From: Ooceraea biroi
Taxonomy: Eukaryota > Arthropoda > Insecta > Hymenoptera > Formicidae
Direction of reading: 5' to 3'
DNA: 64,000 bases
NCBI RefSeq assembly: GCF_003672135.1
Contig: NC_039511.1
Coordinates: forward strand, 16,580,464 to 16,644,463
Below are positions 12,351 to 22,700 of this stretch, one piece after another. The position numbers were made by a program, and so were the translations under genes. Within the stretch, counting starts at the first letter, position 1, and each line of letters begins with the position of its first letter. The notes under the pieces were generated by a model. It saw nothing but the letters and a program-made list of their open reading frames with translations. It made no database searches and was not told the DNA's origin.

Positions 12351-12900
12351 GAAAACTTCTCGGCTCGGCTTTCTTCCGACGATCTCATGTTTGTACCGGA
12401 TGATCGATAGTTTTTATACTGGTTTTTATACTGTCAGTACTTATTTGCTGCTCGTTATTTTTCCGTGCCGGTTACGTTGACTTGAAAGACTTGCACGGTC
12501 GTATCGAGGAACTCGTCGAGAGTCTTGATAATAACCATTGCTTCCGTTTACGACGAAGGTTCGCTTTCGCACATTTTGATAGACAGTTCCATGTATTCAA
12601 CGATCTTATGTATTATTGTGTTATTCGATATTCCGTCTGTCTGTTGCAGCTCTTCGGAACGAGTCTCGGCTGCTGGCACGCACAAGTAAACGGTCAAGCG
12701 TGGTTAACCTCTCGAGTAAGACAAGTGAGGATATTGAAAGAACAGAGTGGTCTACGCGTTCTGTTAAGGTCCATGTAACTCATGTGGATACATAAGCATG
12801 ACAAGACACGCAAAAGACACGATTAACTATCCGTGTATTAGCGTGTTACATCTAAGAAAGAGACTTAGCTTAGGAAAATAAAAGAAATGTGAGATTATAG

Positions 12901-14178
12901 ATGTCAGAAGCCAGGGAGGAAGATTGTATACGTGCCGCTAGATTGTACACAGTCGCACAACTAATGAAGAACGCCAGATTTAAGGAGCTGGAGGAACAAG
13001 CAATGAGAAAGGTGCAGGAAGCCCAACGTTCGGTATCCAGACATCGCGTTAAGAAAAAACGTTGCTTGGATGAGAACGTTGCGAGAGAGATCTCAAAGAT
13101 CGCTGAACTGTCCAAGGTGTCCTCGTCGGATGCGATATCCCAAATGTCAGAGATGAACATAAATAAGATATCTGCGGAATTGAAGCAGATGATGGAGAGG
13201 GGAAAAGTACCTGAGCATATAGTTCAAATGGCTCAATTTGCGGAATTTAACAAGTTAAATTCCGACTTTAGCAAGATGTCGCAGGAACTGGCGAAGAGAT
13301 ACGAGATGGAGAAAATGGCGGAATACGCCAAGACTACCGAGTACATGAAAATGCAAGAAATGGCCAAGATGAATGAGATGGTCAAGTTCTCCGAGATGGC
13401 CAAGTACAACAGTGACATCACCAAGATCAGTGAAATGGCGAAGATGAACGAGATGATGAAGATGTCGCAGATGGCGAAAATCAACGAGGTTCAGAGAATG
13501 AACGAGATAGCAAAGTTGAACGAAATGGTGAAAATGACGGAGATGGCCAAGTACAATAGTGACATTACAAAACTCAACGAATTAGCACAAATCAACGAGG
13601 TAGCAAAGGAGATCGTGAAGATCAATGAGAAGACCAAGCTAAATGAGATGATGAAGATGGCAAATATGCAAAACGACATCGCCAAGATACCAGAGTACTC
13701 GAAGATGGCGAGCGAGATGGCGAAGCTATCAGAACTGGCCAAGTTGAACGAGATAACAATCACGAAACTAAATGACCCACCGACGTCGGCACCTGCACCA
13801 GCATCGGCCCCGGCATCAGCACCGACCTCGGCACCAGCCTCGGCACCGCCAATGCCGAAGATACCTGAGATTCAACCGCCACCACCGCCACGTATCCCCG
13901 AACCTGTGATCACCGTGCCAAATCCGAGAAATCTACAGAACGTGCAAACCGTACAAATGGCGCAGGCCAGCCCGTCCAGCATGATCAATTTCTCCAGCGT
14001 GCCTGGCCAGAACAACTACGGTAAATTATTGGCCATCATCGAGGAACTTGGCAGAGACATCCGTTTGTCGTACGCGGGCAGCCGTAGCGCTGCCGAAAGG
14101 CTGAAGAACGGCATTCAGCAAGCCAGGATTATTGTACGGGAGTGCCTGCTGGAGACGCAACATAATGCGCAGCAATGA
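12901..14178 (+). CDS. CDK2AP1/DOC-1-type protein with hexapeptide-repeat N-terminus
   Basis: One coding exon of 425 residues. Residues 371-425 match the CDK2AP1/2 (DOC-1) domain: YGKLLAIIEELGRDIR, YAGSRSAAERLKNGI, then ARIIVRECLLET, all close to the vertebrate consensus. That family is a small subunit of the NuRD chromatin-remodelling complex and was first described as a CDK2 partner. Vertebrate members have only about 115-125 residues, so this protein carries some 300 extra. Residues 1-60 are charged and helical and include a basic patch (SRHRVKKKR). Residues 146-285 form a Met/Lys-rich hexapeptide repeat of the type EMAKMN. Residues 293-318 are Ala-Pro-Ser repeats, and 320-335 are Pro-rich. 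The ATG follows directly after TTATAG, so a splice acceptor may lie immediately before it. The function of the repeat is unknown. Confidence 0.85.
   Translation: MSEAREEDCIRAARLYTVAQLMKNARFKELEEQAMRKVQEAQRSVSRHRVKKKRCLDENVAREISKIAELSKVSSSDAISQMSEMNINKISAELKQMMERGKVPEHIVQMAQFAEFNKLNSDFSKMSQELAKRYEMEKMAEYAKTTEYMKMQEMAKMNEMVKFSEMAKYNSDITKISEMAKMNEMMKMSQMAKINEVQRMNEIAKLNEMVKMTEMAKYNSDITKLNELAQINEVAKEIVKINEKTKLNEMMKMANMQNDIAKIPEYSKMASEMAKLSELAKLNEITITKLNDPPTSAPAPASAPASAPTSAPASAPPMPKIPEIQPPPPPRIPEPVITVPNPRNLQNVQTVQMAQASPSSMINFSSVPGQNNYGKLLAIIEELGRDIRLSYAGSRSAAERLKNGIQQARIIVRECLLETQHNAQQ
13336..13755 (+). repeat. Coding hexapeptide repeat, EMAKMN type
   Basis: About 140 residues are built from six-residue units of the form [EQ]-[MIVL]-[AMV]-[KQR]-[MILFY]-[NST], for example EMAKMN, EMVKFS, EMAKYN, EMMKMS, QMAKIN, EIAKLN and EMVKMT. 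A longer unit, EMVK..EMAKYNSDITK, occurs twice (residues about 159-175 and 208-224), which points to growth by duplication. Hydrophobic residues fall at positions 2 and 5 of each unit. Confidence 0.85.
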
Positions 14179-14518
14179 TCTGCCGACTACTAGGCTACCG
14201 ATTAGATTCTAGCCTTTTACCATTTTATCGAGAAAATATTGCTTTGTGGGAACGCTTAGATTTGGAAGTTTGGACTAATGCAATTACGTATATGTGTACA
14301 TAGATCGAGCGATTCGCGAGATGGATGATGCCTTGGCTGCCTGCTGTTGAAAACTTGACTCGCAACTAGCACAGTTTTATGTATACGCTATATTCTAACA
14401 GAGATATTACGTACAATATATGTGTGTGCGTGTGTTACGGATAAAACAAACTGCAAAAATGAACTGGTAAAAAACACCATTGAGCCATCAAGTGAAGAGA
14501 ATATTCCGTATATTGCGA

Positions 14519-14727
14519 TATTGCTAGATTTATGTATGCATGTCATTGGAATAGTGAGCAAACATTTTTTAGTTTTAAGTTGCAATTTGGTACATGTAGA
14601 AATAATTCAGAATCGGGTACCAATTGTATCATACATATACGTATATATATACATATATATATACTTTCGGAGTAGATAACTTTGGTCTGTATTTTATCAA
14701 ACGCGAAAAACAGTTGTAATGTAATTT
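14519..14727 (+). repeat. Noncoding direct repeat, copy 1
   Basis: This stretch runs from TATTGCTAGATTTATG to ACAGTTGTAATGTAATTT. It is nearly identical to 15498-15732, in the same orientation about 980 bases away. The two copies differ mainly in the central microsatellite, which is TA-rich here and (CA)n there. Confidence 0.9.
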
Positions 14728-14851
14728 TTGTTAAAAACCATCGGGTGCATATACCGCAAATCTTTATAGTATACGTTTCGAGTGAGTGAAGATGAAGCTT
14801 TTCAAACGACATGTACCTAATGGAAAGTATAATCCCATAAATATATCGTTA

Positions 14852-14861
14852 AATAAATAAA
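14852..14861 (+). terminator. Overlapping poly(A) signals of the CDK2AP-type gene
   Basis: AAATAAATAAAA contains two overlapping AATAAA signals about 675 bases after the stop. This would place the first copy of the noncoding direct repeat (14519-14727) inside the 3' UTR. Confidence 0.5.
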
Positions 14862-15432
14862 AATTTTGTACAACAACGCTTTATTTTTCTTTCCCACCTT
14901 GTCGCTATAAGTTGCTCGTCTTTCAATGTGGAAGGCGTAATAATGGCTACAGTCAAGAGATCTGTACATAAGCCGTAGAAGCCCGATTTTGCAAATTAGA
15001 TAAATCAAGAATAAAGATATGAAATTTCATACAAACACTTGCATTTTAGGTGTTACTATCAAAGAAAAAATTTTTCAGATCCTTCTTCAAAGAAATGGCT
15101 CTTTACGAAAGTGCGACCGATTCTTCTGAACATGAATATCAGAATTATAACCCATTTATCTTCATATTAAGGCGGAAAAACAAAAAGTATGAATGTACAT
15201 ACACAATCCCGTAGTTTATTTTTATTCCGCTAGAGGCTCTACTGTTATTCGTCGTATTTCGTATTTGACATTTCGCCTTCTGCGAATCTTTTAGATTATC
15301 TCATTTCTCTTTGCTAGCGACAGTAGTGATTGTCAAAAGTGTGATAATTATTATTTATAGTTATCAATATATTTTTTTATTCGTCTACAAATTGCTCTCA
15401 TGCTTTGACGGAACGCTTTTTAAGGTCTGTAC

Positions 15433-15480
<48 letters not shown>

Positions 15481-15497
15481 CTAGCTATATATATATA

Positions 15498-15620
15498 TAT
15501 TGCTAGATTTATGTACGCATGTCATTGGAATAGTGAGCAAACATATTTTAGTTTTAAGTTGCAATTTGGTACATGTAGAAATAATTCAGAATCGGGTACC
15601 AATTGTATTATACATATACG

Positions 15621-15668
<48 letters not shown>

Positions 15669-15732
15669 CTTTCGGAGTAGATAACTTTGGTCTGTATTTT
15701 ATCAAACGCGAAAAACAGTTGTAATGTAATTT
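15498..15732 (+). repeat. Noncoding direct repeat, copy 2
   Basis: Second copy of the 14519-14727 sequence, with only a few substitutions outside the microsatellite. A (CA)n run at about 15623-15658 replaces the TATATA run of copy 1. A pure (TA)n run of about 20 units (15439-15478) ends 20 bases upstream. Confidence 0.9.
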
Positions 15733-15912
15733 ACATATATAGACAAATATGTTTCTATTTCTCTGTTGTTATAGGTTAACTTCTAGACTTTTTTTATTAC
15801 TGGCTGAAACTCGCATAACTGGATGAACATAGTTTTCAAGTATACTGCCTAATGGATCCAGAAAGCAGCAAACCACACTCTATAGGTAATCATAATTGAT
15901 TTTTTCCTCAAG

Positions 15913-16267
15913 GTACATTAAAAAGAAAAGCAAGTGTAAAATTGCAAAACAACATAAAAATGTAGAGATCACTGCGAAAGTCATCAAGCCATTGTTGACG
16001 GTCCCGAATCCAAGGACTTCGCAACAAGCAGTGCCAGTACGTACCTCGCCTACTCAATCAGAGTACATAAAATTATTGCACGCCATAGAACAATTGGGCC
16101 GTGATCTCAAGCCTTTCTACACTGGTAACAAGCTCTGTAAGACAATGCCTAAAGTCGAACGCGATCTGATAAAGGCATGTCGTCTAGTCCAACAGTGTCG
16201 AGTTGAGCTTATAAAAAATGCCAAAAAGCATGGCAACAATAATATTAAGATTTATCTTAATAATTAA
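15913..16267 (+). CDS. Diverged second copy of the CDK2AP domain (exon or pseudogene)
   Basis: After a pyrimidine-rich acceptor (TTTTTTCCTCAAG) the frame reads about 117 residues to TAA. Its middle aligns with the gene at 12901-14178: LLTVPNPRTSQQ against VITVPNPRNLQN, then YIKLLHAIEQLGRDLKPFYTG against YGKLLAIIEELGRDIRLSYAG. The following helix is strongly changed (CKTMPKVERDLIKACRLVQQ) and has lost the SAAERLKNGI block. No in-frame ATG precedes the conserved part. A nearby ATG exon candidate at 15852-15884 is out of phase and would leave an intron of about 30 bases, which is too short. It may be a 3' exon joined to an upstream exon ending in phase 2, possibly of the neighbouring gene, or a decaying pseudogene. 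The frame is still open over the whole homologous part. Confidence 0.6.
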
Positions 16268-17681
16268 TTGAAAAATGATCTTTTTGTCACGTTATGACCA
16301 AAATTATATATTTTTAATGTGTACTTTCATCTATATATAAAAGAATGTATGTGTCGTTCAAACAGTATTTATTCTACCTCAAGTTCTAATCACCTCAAAG
16401 TGTTACATATATTTATGTATATTTAAAATGCTAAAATTTAAAAAGATTGAATTACTCAATGAATCAAAATTAAAGGTGTAAAAGATCTCAGTCAAATTTA
16501 GTGTAATTATAAGAAATCTATCCTCACTGCGTGAATCTCAATCAAACTGAAATATTCAAAAACAATTTTTTATTTAATGAACGAATATGTGAATTGAATT
16601 CATAAGTGGAAGAATTAGATATATATCTCTTTGTTCTTTTAGATTAATCTATCTAATACTGCCAAAAATATCATAATTATGATATTACTTTATGATTTAA
16701 TTTGAATATGATTTCAAAACATGTTATTTTAGCCCAACAGACATAGAATATAACAATTGTACAACATGGAAGCAGCATAACATGTAATATAACAAATGTT
16801 TTACCCCATTTAAAATTGAAGTTACAATTTATCACATAAAATTGTACTTTATAACTATTATATGACATGGGACATAACAAGTAACATAATATTCTTGTTA
16901 TATTACCTGTTACATTCCAGATTATGACAACAATATAATACTTACATAGCTGCTGGGATGTTAGCAATTTCATTCATATTTATATGTTCCAATTCTTCTT
17001 TATGATACCTAATTTTATAATATTAGTCTTGCAATTAATATCACGAAATAAGGTATCTTTATATATATATATAGAATTTAATAATAATGTGACAACAATA
17101 GTACAAATACAGACAAAATAGTCATTAATTCTAATTGTACAAACAGTTGCATATATTGTGTAAGACATTAATTTATTACAGTATTTCATACAAGAGATAA
17201 ATATAAGAGAATTGTAAGACAAGATTAGTACAAATGTGTTCCTATGCCTAAGCATTGTAACATATAATCAAATAAAAATTTTTCCATCAAAAGAATATTT
17301 GTTCTCTTCAGATACAGGACCCATCACACTTCATGTCTTTTTAGAATAGCTTTTGAGATTTATGTCTTTTTGTCTGTCTTCTTGTTCTTATCCCATTTCA
17401 TCTCTCCCTGCTTTTATGCTACAAGTACTATACTTTCTGATCTGTGTACACACATATGTACGTGTTTACTCAGAATCATAGCAAAAGTTAAACATCAGCA
17501 TGAGCTTGATAAGATATGAATACATCAAATTAATATTTTAATTAGAATTATGTTAAATTAATTATATATGAAAAGATTAATTGTCACAAAACAACTTTTC
17601 TTACAAAACTAGTTATTACTCGGTTATTACTGAATGTCCATTGATGGCAAAATGTTAATGAATATAATTATTTTTGTTTCA
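16268..17681. other. AT-rich spacer before DPH7
   Basis: Minus-strand open frames at 16677-17255 are low-complexity and lack family signatures. A TTTTTGTTTCAG acceptor at 17682 suggests that the end of this stretch is an intron in the DPH7 5' UTR. Confidence 0.5.
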
Positions 17682-17696
17682 GATCAATCTCGAAAA

Positions 17697-19157
17697 ATGA
17701 GAAATTTAGCATCTTTTTCTACTATGGATACGTTCAATACGGAACTTCCAGCAGATTCCGTTGAATGGTGTCCCATCGAACCCTTCCAAAATGTATTTGC
17801 ATGTGGAACATACAAGTTAATTGAAGATGAGGAAAAAGACATTAAAGAACAGAACAAAACGTGTGAACGAATAGGGCGAATTTACTTATTCTGTGTAGTC
17901 GGGCAAACGGACAACAACGAAAACAAAAAGTTATTATTACTACAACAATTAGAAAGCCCAGGTGTGCTAGATATGAAATGGACGGAATGCAAGAATAGCA
18001 AGCAAATACTACTCGCCGTTGCTACTTCCATAGGAGATTTACAGCTTTTTCAATTAAAAGTCATAGAGGATGCAACGAAATTAGTGTTAATTGCACAGGA
18101 AAAAGTATGTGACGGCTTGGCACTTTCTTTAGATTGGTCCATTGGAACATCCTTATCTAGTAGTCATCAAACGATTCCACATATCGCTGTGAGCGATTCT
18201 CAGGGGCAGATATCTCACTTTACCTATCACTGCGACACAAACAATTTGACGAGTAACTTTACGTGTCGTGCTCACAAGTTTGAGGCGTGGATTGTGGCCT
18301 TCGATTATTGGGACGAAAATGTCTTTTACTCTGGTATGGCCATAACATTTCCAGATATAAAGTTACGTCAATCCTGGTGTAACTTTTTTTACAAATAAAA
18401 ATTAGACAGTTTTGTAGAAGCTGATCAAAGTTTGATTACAGATTAATGTACGTATTACTTTCAGGAGGTGACGACCACACGTTTCAAAGCTTTGATGCCA
18501 GGATAGGACCAAAATCTGTGATGTGTAATAAATTTCATAATGCTGGTGTGACCAGCATCCAGAGTAACGTCGGCAAACCATTCGTACTCGCAACTGGCAG
18601 GTGAGAAATGTTATTATTATTCATGTTTTTCTCTCGATCCAAAGATTTTTAAATTCAATTTTAAATTCAAGTTTAAAAACGACGATTGTCACATGATGGA
18701 TCTATATATATATGTGTGACTGATGAAACAAACAGTGTTTGTTCGTTTTTACATTCGGTAAATCATGAACGAACATTTCAGTTACGACGAGTTTCTGCGA
18801 TTGTGGGACAAGAGGAATTTGCGTGCACCCCTATCGAGGTGCTGCATCAATAGTGGAATTTGGCGTTTGAAGTGGGACTTTGTTACGCATAATTTTCTAC
18901 TTGCCGCGTGCATGTACGATGGTTTCAAGATTGTTGATTGTAGCCACGAAACCATGGAACCATGTATCATCTCCAATTACAGAGAGCACGATAGCTTAGC
19001 CTATGGTTGCGATTGGTCATTTCTTCCAAAGAAAGATCTACTTGATTTGGACATACATATGGGAGATGCTCTCGTAGGTACTTGCTCTTTCAAAGATTGC
19101 GCTTTGAAATTATCCTCCGTTCAATTTACGATGGTTGACGAACAGACCAGTGTATAA
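17697..19157 (+). CDS. DPH7: Diphthine methylesterase, WD-repeat protein DPH7
   Basis: Exons 17697-18333, 18465-18600 and 18782-19157 join in phase to 382 residues. DPH7 (WDR85) removes a methyl group from diphthine on elongation factor 2, the step before final amidation to diphthamide; it is cytosolic. The start has the family's ADSVEWCP motif, followed by FACGTYKL, a GRIYLF strand, LALSLDWS, HKFEAWIVAFDYW, then YSGGDD across the first junction, ATGSYDEFLRLWDKRN across the second, WRLKWD, LLAACMYDGFKI and YGCDWSF. These match human DPH7 in order, giving a beta-propeller of WD40-like blades. ATG 17697 is chosen; ATG 17724 (MDTFNTELPADS) is equally possible and closer to the family length. It ends soon after the YGCDW block without the long insert of the human protein. 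Confidence 0.93.
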
Positions 19158-19539
19158 TAAGGTATTAAACAAATATATAGAAATTTTATAAAAATATATA
19201 TTCCTATATATCGAATTTTCTAAAGTTGCGCAACATAATTGTTTCAATTCCTTTACATCTTAATCGATTATGCTTTTTTTTCGTTTTGTTCTTTTATTTA
19301 AGTTAACGCTGTTATAATATTCAGCCAGTATTCGCAGCAAATGAATTTTTCAAGGAAATCAGAGATATATATTGGTTCCATTTATATTTGTCGTAATTTC
19401 TCTCAATCTCAATTTCGTCTTCTTCTCCAATGCTTTATTGAACACTTATATCATTTCAAATGCAGGAAGTGTCTCAAACGCACATCCGACCGTTGCTGAA
19501 AAGAGCGGACTTTTCGGTACGCCTATCTTTATTATTTTA

Positions 19540-19782
19540 CACCATGTAGCAGCGTCGTCGCGAGACAGGCCGCGAGATGGCGCGTCGGTCGCGGCGCCAG
19601 CTGCATTTCGCCGCGGACGGTTCGATAAAAATCAGTCGTCGTTCGGCTGATGCGTTGAGGGGTTCTCGTTTCGCTCGTGTTTCACCGAGTAGTGGAGCAT
19701 CACGGACAGTCGCGTCGTGACACGGTCGTTGTGATTTCCGTGGGTCTTTACAGCGAGCATACATCTGGAATCCGGAGTGCGG
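19540..19782 (+). promoter_or_regulatory. CpG-rich promoter and noncoding exon with GTAAGT donor
   Basis: G+C and CpG rise sharply from 19540. A consensus donor, GGAGTGCG/GGTAAGTC, occurs at 19783. No coding frame with family similarity is present. I read this as a promoter and untranslated first exon, possibly of the 27324-34130 gene, whose start codon follows an apparent acceptor (GGGGCAG at 27282). The link across 7.5 kb is a guess. Confidence 0.35.
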
Positions 19783-22700
19783 GTAAGTCGAGACTGGTGG
19801 AACTCTTGCAGGAAGCTTACGCAGCTGTACGGGGATTCCTCGTACACTCCTCCGTCGGTGAACTGGAAGGTGTGGGATCAGCTGGGTGATTGCGAGTCCC
19901 GTGCGTCATCGAACGACCCAGAAGCGATCTGGCGCGTGTCCTCGCAACGAGATTTTTCTCTCGCGACGCGACCCGAAACTGCTAGCCGGCTTAGCGAAGG
20001 TTAAACTGTGAACGACCGCGCGACGATGACGACGACGACGATGCTTCGCAGCCGTTTCGTTATTCGCATTGCATTAACTCGCATCACCGTTCCGTTTTCA
20101 CGGATCGAGCCTTCTCGTATCGTATCTTGAAAAGCTTCCGGAAAATTATACGGGAAAAGTTTCAGTCGATCCTTATTGCGATACCGTTTCTATGGTGGCG
20201 GAACAAGCGATCAAGGCAGGTCTTGAAAACTTGATGATGTTCGGTGGAATAATTACGCGGCGCGCGCGTGACAATAACAGCGATTTGCATCGCTCATATT
20301 CTCCACTAGCGCTGTGAATGTTGGAGTTATTTTTTAATACAGTGCAAGTATGTGATATAATGATTTAAAACAGAAGACAGCGGTTGGTTGTGAAAGAATA
20401 AATTTACGGTATTCTTAATTCAGCAAAAGATCTCGACGAATGGTATAATGGCTTGTATATGCGGCATTAGAGGCAAAATGCGTCAAAAGCACACGCACTT
20501 TTCTGCATCCTCGTTGCGAATTGCACAGGAATGCAGCTTTAATTGACGTAAATTCGCGCCGTTTGGGGAATACTTCGACGACATTATGGCGCACGCAATT
20601 TCGGCATTTCACCATCAAGCGAAACAAATTGAGGTTCAAGCTTGTAATTTTGCGATATTATTACACATCTAATTTTGTAAAAACAATTTCCACACTTTAA
20701 TATTATACTGTGAAATGTTACTGGCATTTCAAAATTTTCGTGGCGAATTACATATCCCATCTAGCAATCGTGTTGGAGAATCCATTCCGCTTGTGAGACA
20801 TGAGTCACACGAGCGAGCGCGCGTGTGAATTCGACTCGATTTTAAAGGACCCTAGTCTGGTGCATGAAGGTTGATTTCCGCTCGAATGTGCTCGGATGAA
20901 GCGATTTGTTCTCGATTATCTCGTTACGACGCGAACCCCGCTCGGCGATTACGGACTTAGCGTCGCGAATCGACTTTGTCAACCGATTCATCGTCGACCG
21001 ACATGGAGAGAAACTAGTCGCAGCAGCCTGGTACAGGGGCGTTGTCCTCTTATCAATGGTCAGCGTATCCGGCAAGCTTCGATTCGTGCATTTCCAAAAA
21101 AAGACGAAAAATTGCAAAATCTGAAAATGCGAACGTGCGTTGCACAGGTCTGGCCTGGCTAGTCGATTCCCCTTTGCTACGTTAAGCCGTGACATTCACG
21201 CGTGAAAATGACGCGGATTCGAGCGGATACACGTGGGAACTCTTGTAAAGAAGCGCATGATCCAACGCGAATACCATTATCGTTTTAAAGAGCGGTTGAG
21301 TTGCGTTTGAAAAGTCAGGAAAGTCAGCTCCCACCTGTAGCGATTTCATCTGGTTGCTTTTATTCAAGTAGTTTCTGATTTTGATGTAAGGTTTATTTCT
21401 AGATTACATGATTTATTATAAAAAGTTATTCGCTCTTATCCCGGTACGGGATATGATGACTGCGGTCCAGGTGATGCTCCAAATATTTCAGGACATTTTC
21501 TATCCCTTTTCTTTTAAATAAAAAGAAGGAAAGAAAGTGGTTTAGATTACAACCGGTATCGCACGACGAGCGCGCGAAGACAAATGCGAAACACGCGAGT
21601 GATAAGGGTAAGCACATATGTGCGAATCGTGCATTGCGTCTATAATTTTTAATATAACTATTTGTTAAAACCAGGTAATAATTACATTCTTTATTTTTAA
21701 AAAATTGTGATAGCGAAAAGCGTATAATCTTTTATTATTTTTATCCATACGATGTGCGATGCAGGAGACCTAGAATGGATGACATTAGACTTTAACCGTC
21801 AATAATCGAAATCGAAAGATTAATATTATTGCACTCGATTTTACCTTCATCTGTATTTTTTGTTATTTTTATCACGACATATTTTCTATCCGCATGTTCG
21901 AGAGTACATCTGGAGTATTTGACGAGTTCGAAAGTTGATTTCAAGTTGAAAAATATCATTCCCCTGTAATATCATAAACCTACATACTGTTACTGTATTA
22001 TCAGAAATGAAAATTGTGCATTACGAATTTTCTCGTAAATAACGTGCACAACTACGTGACGCACGATCTTCATACTTTCTTAATAAATGCAGATTGGACT
22101 AAATATAGTTCTCGCGAAGGAAAGTTCTTCAATGGCGCGGGAAAAATCGAGCGCGAGTGAATCGAAGTATCTAGCACGATCTCGGATCCCGTTTCTTCCC
22201 CTTCGCCATGCCTTTCTACCATTCTTTTATTCTTTTTATGCACTTGGCATTCGGCGGCAACGATGCGCGCCACGTGTGGTAGGCTCGACACGTGTACGCC
22301 GCCCTCGTCGAAACTGTCCGGGAGAGATGTGCGTGCGCTTGTGTTGAAACACGAATTTGCGTTTGTGTTGCACGATTCTCTCTCTCTCCCGATGGATCAT
22401 TATGGGACAAACTCGCGTCGATCGTTGCGATTACTCTTACTGCTATCGCGTGGAAAGGCACCTGGAAGGTTTCAGATCGAGGCGGTTGCGAGTAGCTTCG
22501 CGATCTCGCTCGAAACGCTTTCTACGATATGATATCGAGTTCGTCGGCTCGTCGCTCGCTGCTCGGCTTTCGACGATTAAAGGAAGATTCCGGTATTCCG
22601 GGCCGTTGTGCGAACTAATACCCCACAGGCAAGAGGATCGCATTTGCCTGTGCTCGAGCGTACTCGAGGTTCTCTTATTGTCGATGGTATATCAAGCGTC

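Noticed and set aside
11465..12388. Long open frames on both strands, including 225 residues on the minus strand
   Set aside because: They overlap each other in CpG-rich DNA where stop codons are rare, are Arg/Ala/Cys-rich without motifs, and coincide with a probable noncoding first exon.
13233..13763. Minus-strand open frames rich in Ile, Ser and Phe
   Set aside because: Antisense shadow of the hexapeptide repeat; the + frame carries the recognisable CDK2AP domain.
15852..15884. ATG exon MDPESSKPHSI as the start of the second CDK2AP copy
   Set aside because: The intron to the next acceptor would be about 30 bases, and the join is out of phase with the homologous frame.
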